Origin: Caulobacteraceae bacterium | Lineage (GTDB): Bacteria; Pseudomonadota; Alphaproteobacteria; Caulobacterales; Caulobacteraceae | Length of the DNA: 17,672 nucleotides | Assembly: GCA_947456005.1 (NCBI GenBank) | Contig: CANGRP010000016.1 | Coordinates: 1 to 17,672 of the forward strand | Direction of reading: 5' to 3' | Shown: piece after piece, positions 13,948 to 17,672 of the stretch | Position numbering within the stretch: the first letter of the stretch is position 1 | Layout of the letters: each line of letters opens with the position of its first letter | Made by a program: the position numbers and the translations under genes | Notes under the pieces: generated by a model | Database searches by the model: none | Seen by the model: the letters and a program-made list of their open reading frames with translations, nothing else | Told to the model about the DNA's origin: nothing

Positions 13948-15540
13948 ATGTCGTACCAGGACGATATCCAGAAGGTCGAAAAGCTCATCCGCAGCAAGAA
14001 CGGGACGTGGGACGGCATCAGCGCCGAGTCCGTGGTGCGCATGCAGGTGCAGAACCGCTTCCGCTCCGGCCTCGACATCGCCCGCTACACCGCCGCCATC
14101 ATGCGCAAGGACATGGCCGCCTACGACGCCGACCCGGCCAACTACACCCAGTCCCTGGGCTGCTGGCACGGCTTCATCGGCCAGCAGAAGCTGATCTCCA
14201 TCAAGAAGCACTTCGGGACCACCGACCGGAAGTACCTCTACCTTTCGGGCTGGATGGTCGCCGCCCTGCGCTCGGACTTCGGCCCCCTGCCGGACCAGTC
14301 CATGCACGAGAAGACCTCCGTGCCGGCCCTGATCGAGGAGCTCTACACCTTCCTCAAGCAGGCCGACGCCCGTGAGCTCGGCATGATGTTCCGCGACCTC
14401 GACGCCGCCCGCGCCGCCGGCGACAAGGCCAAGGAAGCCTCAATCCTCAAGGCCGTCGACGGCTACCAGACCCATGTCGTGCCGATCATCGCCGACATCG
14501 ACGCCGGCTTCGGCAACGCCGAGGCGACCTACCTCCTGGCCAAGAAGATGATCGAGGCGGGCGCCTGCGCCCTGCAGATCGAGAACCAGGTCTCCGACGA
14601 AAAGCAGTGCGGCCACCAGGACGGCAAGGTGACCGTCCCGCACGAGGACTTCCTCGCCAAGGTGCGCGCCTGCCGCTACGCCTTCATGGAACTGGGCGTC
14701 GAGGACGGGATCATCGTGACCCGCACCGACAGCCTGGGCGCCGGCCTGACCAAGCAGATCGCCGTCAGCCACACGCCGGGCGACATTGGCGACCAGTACA
14801 ATTCCTTCCTCGACTGCGAGGAAGTGACCCCGGCCGAGTGCAAGGCCGGAGACGTGCTGATCACCCGCGACGGCAAGCTGATGCGGCCGAAGCGCCTGCC
14901 CTCCAACCTCTTCCAGTTCCGGGAAGGCACCGGCGCCGACCGCTGCGTGCTGGACTCCATCACCTCGCTGCAGAACGGCGCCGACCTGCTCTGGATCGAG
15001 ACCGAGAAGCCGCATGTCGAGCAGATCGCCAGCATGATGGACCGGATCCGCGAGGTCATCCCGAACGCCAAGCTGGTCTACAACAACTCGCCGTCCTTCA
15101 ACTGGACCCTGAACTTCCGGCAGCAGATCTTCGACGCCTGGAAGAAGGAGGGCAAGGACGTCTCGGCCTATGACCGCGAGAAGCTGATGAGCGTCGACTA
15201 CGACGGCACCGCCCTGGCCTACGAGGCGGACGAGAAGATCCGCACCTTCCAGGCCGATGGCGCCCGGCGGGCGGGGATCTTCCACCACCTCATCACCCTG
15301 CCGACCTACCACACCGCGGCCCTGTCCACGGACAACCTGGCCAAGGAGTACTTCGGCGAGGCCGGCATGCTCGGCTATGTGCTGAACGTCCAGCGCCAGG
15401 AAATCCGCCAGGGCATCGCCTGCGTGAAGCACCAGAACATGTCCGGCTCGGACATCGGCGACGACCACAAGGAATACTTCGCCGGCGAGGCGGCCCTGAA
15501 GGCCTCGGGCGACGCCAACACCATGCACCAGTTCGCCTGA
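13948..15540 (+). CDS. aceA: isocitrate lyase (long form)
   Basis: 530 residues from ATG 13948 (MSYQDDIQKVEKLIRS...). The frame stays open far upstream, but that part is antisense to glcB and the regulator and is not coding. The enzyme splits isocitrate into glyoxylate and succinate, the first committed step of the glyoxylate shunt, in the cytoplasm. The active-site signature is KQCGH (219-223, Cys221), the variant of the usual KKCGH found in the long Pseudomonas-type isocitrate lyases of about 531 residues. Other family blocks are GYQTHVVPIIADIDAGFGN, QVSDEKQCGHQDGKVTVPHE, VTRTDSLGAGLTKQIA and YNNSPSFNW. The gene is divergent from its probable regulator and is followed by a strong terminator, so it is likely transcribed alone. 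It supplies glyoxylate to the malate synthase encoded nearby. Confidence 0.97.
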   Translation: MSYQDDIQKVEKLIRSKNGTWDGISAESVVRMQVQNRFRSGLDIARYTAAIMRKDMAAYDADPANYTQSLGCWHGFIGQQKLISIKKHFGTTDRKYLYLSGWMVAALRSDFGPLPDQSMHEKTSVPALIEELYTFLKQADARELGMMFRDLDAARAAGDKAKEASILKAVDGYQTHVVPIIADIDAGFGNAEATYLLAKKMIEAGACALQIENQVSDEKQCGHQDGKVTVPHEDFLAKVRACRYAFMELGVEDGIIVTRTDSLGAGLTKQIAVSHTPGDIGDQYNSFLDCEEVTPAECKAGDVLITRDGKLMRPKRLPSNLFQFREGTGADRCVLDSITSLQNGADLLWIETEKPHVEQIASMMDRIREVIPNAKLVYNNSPSFNWTLNFRQQIFDAWKKEGKDVSAYDREKLMSVDYDGTALAYEADEKIRTFQADGARRAGIFHHLITLPTYHTAALSTDNLAKEYFGEAGMLGYVLNVQRQEIRQGIACVKHQNMSGSDIGDDHKEYFAGEAALKASGDANTMHQFA

Positions 15541-15568
15541 CGGCGGACCGGATCACCCGAACGGATCA

Positions 15569-15597
15569 GGGCCCCGGAGCGATCCGGGGCCCTTTTT
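15569..15597 (+). terminator. intrinsic terminator of aceA
   Basis: A perfect 10-base stem GGGCCCCGGA / TCCGGGGCCC (15569-15578, 15583-15592) with loop GCGA, followed by TTTTT (15593-15597), starts 28 bases after the aceA stop. There is no T-tract on the other strand, so it is directional toward aceA. Confidence 0.95.
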
Positions 15598-15608
15598 CGT
15601 GGAGAAGA

Positions 15609-16460
15609 TCAGCGGACCTTCACGAAGCGCAGGGTCATGCGGTCGCTCTCGCCGATGGCGTCGTACCGGGCGCGGTCGAAATCCGGGGCCGGCTGGGCGC
15701 CAGGGGCGGAGCTGCGGCGGGAAGGCGGCAGGGTCCAGACGCCGAAGGGATGGTCCTTGGTGTCCTTGGCGTTGGCGTTGATCTCCGAGCGGGCGTCGAG
15801 GCGGAAGCCGGCGGCCTCGGCGGCGGCGATCACGGCAGCCTCGGAGACATAGCCGTCGCGGCCGTCGGCGGCCATGGGACGGGGATCGGAGCGGTGCTCC
15901 TCCACCGCCAGGACGCCGCCCGTCTTCAGGACGGCGTTGAAGTCGTTCATGACCTTGGGGAGCATGCCCGGGGCCCACATCCAGTTGTGGATGTTGCGGG
16001 CGGTCAGGACGAGGTCGGCGGAGCCGGGGGCGCCCAGGGGGCCGGAGGTCGCGCCGAAGCCGACATACTCGATCTTTCCGTAGCGGGCCGTGTCGGCGAA
16101 GCGGGCCTCGAAGTCGGCCCGGGCCTTGCGGGCGCCGTCCGACAGCTTGGGGTTGGCGAGGTCGGCGACGCCGGCCACGTAGCGGCCTTTGGTGGCCATG
16201 GCGTAGGGGGCCAGAATCTCGGTCCAGTAGCCGCCGCCGGGCGAGACCTCGACCACGGTCTGGCCTGGCTTCAGGCCCCAGAAGGAAAGGGATTCCGCGG
16301 GATTGCGGAACTTGTCCCGGGCGCGGTCAGCGGCGGGGCGGGTCTCGGAGGCCACCGCCTTGGCGAGGGCGGCGTCTGCAGCCTGGGCCCCCTGAGCGGA
16401 GGTCAGGACAAGGGCGGCGGCGGCGGCCAGGCCGAGGGCCTGGCGTCGGGAGGCGGTCAT
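15609..16460 (-). CDS. exported class I SAM-methyltransferase-fold protein
   Basis: 283 residues from ATG 16460, with GGAG on the complementary strand eight bases upstream; the longer frame to 16523 adds a sequence unlike a signal peptide. The N-terminus has a twin-arginine motif (SRRQALGL), an Ala/Leu core and a likely AQA-A cleavage near residue 28, suggesting Tat export. The mature part has a Rossmann methyltransferase layout: motif I as VVEVSPGGGYWTEIL, a VLTARNIHNWMW block and GGVLAVEEHRSDPR. It resembles the predicted methyltransferases of COG4798. Substrate is unknown. An exported protein with a fold for cytoplasmic SAM is odd and may mean folding with cofactor before Tat export, or a lost catalytic role. 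It lies 67 bases after the DsbA-like gene, likely in one operon. Confidence 0.82.
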   Translation of the reverse strand: MTASRRQALGLAAAAALVLTSAQGAQAADAALAKAVASETRPAADRARDKFRNPAESLSFWGLKPGQTVVEVSPGGGYWTEILAPYAMATKGRYVAGVADLANPKLSDGARKARADFEARFADTARYGKIEYVGFGATSGPLGAPGSADLVLTARNIHNWMWAPGMLPKVMNDFNAVLKTGGVLAVEEHRSDPRPMAADGRDGYVSEAAVIAAAEAAGFRLDARSEINANAKDTKDHPFGVWTLPPSRRSSAPGAQPAPDFDRARYDAIGESDRMTLRFVKVR

Positions 16461-16527
16461 TCGGGAGCTCCGGGGAAAAAGGTCGTGGTGAGAGAGACTT
16501 GGGCGCCCGGGCCCGATCCGCAAGGGG

Positions 16528-17199
16528 TCAGCACCAGCTGGCCGCCCCGGCCTGAGGCTCGCGCAGCAGCTCGGCGATATTGGCCTCGATCACGCGGAAG
16601 CCGACATTGCCGTAGAGGGTCTGCCGGCCCTCGTTCAGCACCAGGCTGGGGCTGCCCTTGACGCCCAGGGCCTGGGCCTCCTGGTAGTCGGCCATCAGGG
16701 CGGCGTGGGCTTCGCCGCGGGCGAGGCGGGCGTGGACGTCGGCCAGGTCTGCGCCGGCGGCGGAGATTACATCATCGAGGACGGAGGTCGCCGAGATGTC
16801 CCGCCCCTGCTCGAAGAAGGCCTGCCGGATCAGCAGGATAGCCCGGTCGCCGAGGTCGGGGGCGCCGCCCGCCGCCGCCTGCGCCTGGACGGCCTTCAGG
16901 GCCAGGTGGGCGGGCAGGGAGGAGGCCGGGCGGACGCGGCGCCACAGGTCCGGGCTGGCCGCCAGCTCGGGGAAGCCCTCCATCACGTGGGCGAGGTGAC
17001 CGGCGAAACCTTCATAGCCCCCCTTCGCGCCCCAGTTCGCCTGTATCTTCAGAGCGGTGGCGCCGAAGACGTTGCAGAACCGCTGGTTCACCGCCACCGC
17101 CTCGCCGTGGGTGCGGCGCAGCTCGGCAAGGCGTAGTTCGCCGATCCAGGCCCAGACGCACAGCACGTCAGTGAAGCAGGTCAGGGCGACGGTCTTCAT
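16528..17199 (-). CDS. DsbA-family thioredoxin-fold oxidoreductase with degenerate active site
   Basis: 223 residues from ATG 17199, with GGAG seven bases upstream on the complementary strand. The N-terminus VALTCFTDVLCVWAWIG matches the first strand and active-site loop of FrnE/2-hydroxychromene-2-carboxylate isomerase relatives, where CPWC is usual; here it is C14-V-W-A17, so the resolving cysteine is missing. The cis-proline loop is present as VKGSPSLVLN. The middle is all-helical, as in the DsbA insertion domain. There is no signal peptide, so it is probably cytoplasmic. A GST-kappa/isomerase-like or monothiol role is more likely than disulfide formation. Additional cysteines at 8, 42 and the C-terminal residue 223 could take part. 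It precedes the exported methyltransferase-like gene by 67 bases. Confidence 0.82.
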   Translation of the reverse strand: MKTVALTCFTDVLCVWAWIGELRLAELRRTHGEAVAVNQRFCNVFGATALKIQANWGAKGGYEGFAGHLAHVMEGFPELAASPDLWRRVRPASSLPAHLALKAVQAQAAAGGAPDLGDRAILLIRQAFFEQGRDISATSVLDDVISAAGADLADVHARLARGEAHAALMADYQEAQALGVKGSPSLVLNEGRQTLYGNVGFRVIEANIAELLREPQAGAASWC

Positions 17200-17523
17200 G
17201 GGGGGGCTCCGTCCCCGCCGCGTCGTGAGGCGCGCGCGCCCGCGTCGCGGCAGGGGTCGCGCAGGCGCAGCCCCACCCTACGCCCCTGCGTCGCCGGATG
17301 CACCTCCGCACCCGCCCCGGGCGCCGCCCGCCCGCCACCTTCGCCCGGATGTCACCGACTCGACACAGGATCGCCACAAACGCGAAGTTATCCACAGGCT
17401 CTCGGCCGGGCGCGGTAGAAGCGTCGGCCCGGTCCCAATAGCCGTTGGTCCCACGTTCTGAAGGGCTGGGGGGCGTCCCGGCTCACCTGGCCGCGACTGC
17501 GGCGGACTTCGCGAGGACTTCCC
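17200..17523. other. intergenic region between divergent DsbA-like and TonB-receptor genes
   Basis: 324 bases with no credible gene; short frames here are GC-rich shadows. It must hold the promoters of both divergent genes. It contains a perfect DnaA box (17388-17396) and a GACTC site near 17357. I cannot assign -35/-10 boxes. Confidence 0.5.
17388..17396 (+). promoter_or_regulatory. perfect DnaA box
   Basis: TTATCCACA matches the strong DnaA-binding consensus TTATNCACA exactly and is an AT-rich island in very GC-rich DNA, 128 bases before the receptor start. A single box does not make an origin; DnaA also acts as a transcription factor in Caulobacter. Function here is inferred. Confidence 0.5.
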
Positions 17524-17672
17524 ATGATCAAGTCGACGTCGGCCAAGAGCCGCCTGACCCTCTCCTGTGGCGTAGCCGCTCTGACCGCCGCCCTGGCCCT
17601 CGGCGCTCCCGCCCTGGCCCAGGACTCGACCGTCGGCGAGGTGGTGGTCACCGCCCAGAAGCGCAGCGAGAA
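17524..17672 (+). CDS. TonB-dependent receptor, N-terminal part only
   Basis: The gene runs off the window end; 49 complete codons are visible. GAGGA lies about six bases before the ATG at 17524. The first ~32 residues form a signal peptide (MIKSTSAKSRLTL..., Ala-rich core, ALA-Q cleavage). They are followed by DSTVGEVVVTAQKRSE, a TonB-box-like segment nearly the same as AIVVTARKR in the receptor at 4640. This start is typical of Caulobacterales/Sphingomonadales receptors. The ligand is unknown. It is divergent from the DsbA-like gene. Confidence 0.85.
   Translation, partial: MIKSTSAKSRLTLSCGVAALTAALALGAPALAQDSTVGEVVVTAQKRSE

Noticed and set aside
15750..16661. 303-codon open plus-strand frame
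   Set aside because: Antisense to the methyltransferase-like and DsbA-like genes; low-complexity Gly/Val/Ala composition.

Overview
The window is a GC-rich chromosomal stretch from an alphaproteobacterium, most likely in or near Caulobacterales. I infer this from the strong G/C third-position bias, two TonB-dependent receptor genes, a long-form isocitrate lyase next to an XRE/short-chain-fatty-acid-type regulator and malate synthase G, and GANTC sites in a promoter region. No rRNA or tRNA gene, CRISPR array or intact transposase is visible.

Left block (1-3432, plus strand): three closely spaced genes that look like an operon for oxidising and opening cyclic ketones or terpenoids. They encode a Baeyer-Villiger monooxygenase (5' end outside the window), a secreted lipase-type alpha/beta hydrolase and a limonene-1,2-epoxide-hydrolase-family enzyme with its whole active site kept. 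Next (3451-4174) is a PIN-toxin/RHH-antitoxin pair, toxin first with a 4-base overlap. A 29-bp palindrome covers its promoter -10 region and the toxin ribosome binding site.

Middle block (about 4202-10301): an accessory island. It is bounded by two direct copies (201 bp, about 92.5% identical by my hand count) of the 3' end of malate synthase G. The right copy is the end of the intact glcB; the left is a 62-codon orphan fragment. Between them are a TonB-dependent receptor, a family-VIII-type serine esterase and, convergent to these, a regulator with two TetR DNA-binding domains in one chain. A 24-bp near-palindrome upstream of the receptor is a good candidate operator for it. The DNA is clearly less GC-rich than its surroundings, especially in the second half of the receptor gene. 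The proposed role is import and hydrolysis of an ester or lactone under TetR control, possibly linked to the left-hand oxidation genes.

Right block (10105-15597): the glyoxylate shunt. glcB and the XRE regulator lie on the minus strand and aceA diverges on the plus strand. The regulator-aceA gap carries repeated TTACAA/TTGTAA half-sites and two abutting GANTC sites, and aceA ends in a strong intrinsic terminator. The glcB leader can form two mutually exclusive hairpins. Beyond it (15609-17199, minus) are an exported SAM-methyltransferase-fold protein and a DsbA-fold protein with a degenerate active site. The window ends in the start of a second TonB-dependent receptor (17524 onward), whose upstream region holds a perfect DnaA box.
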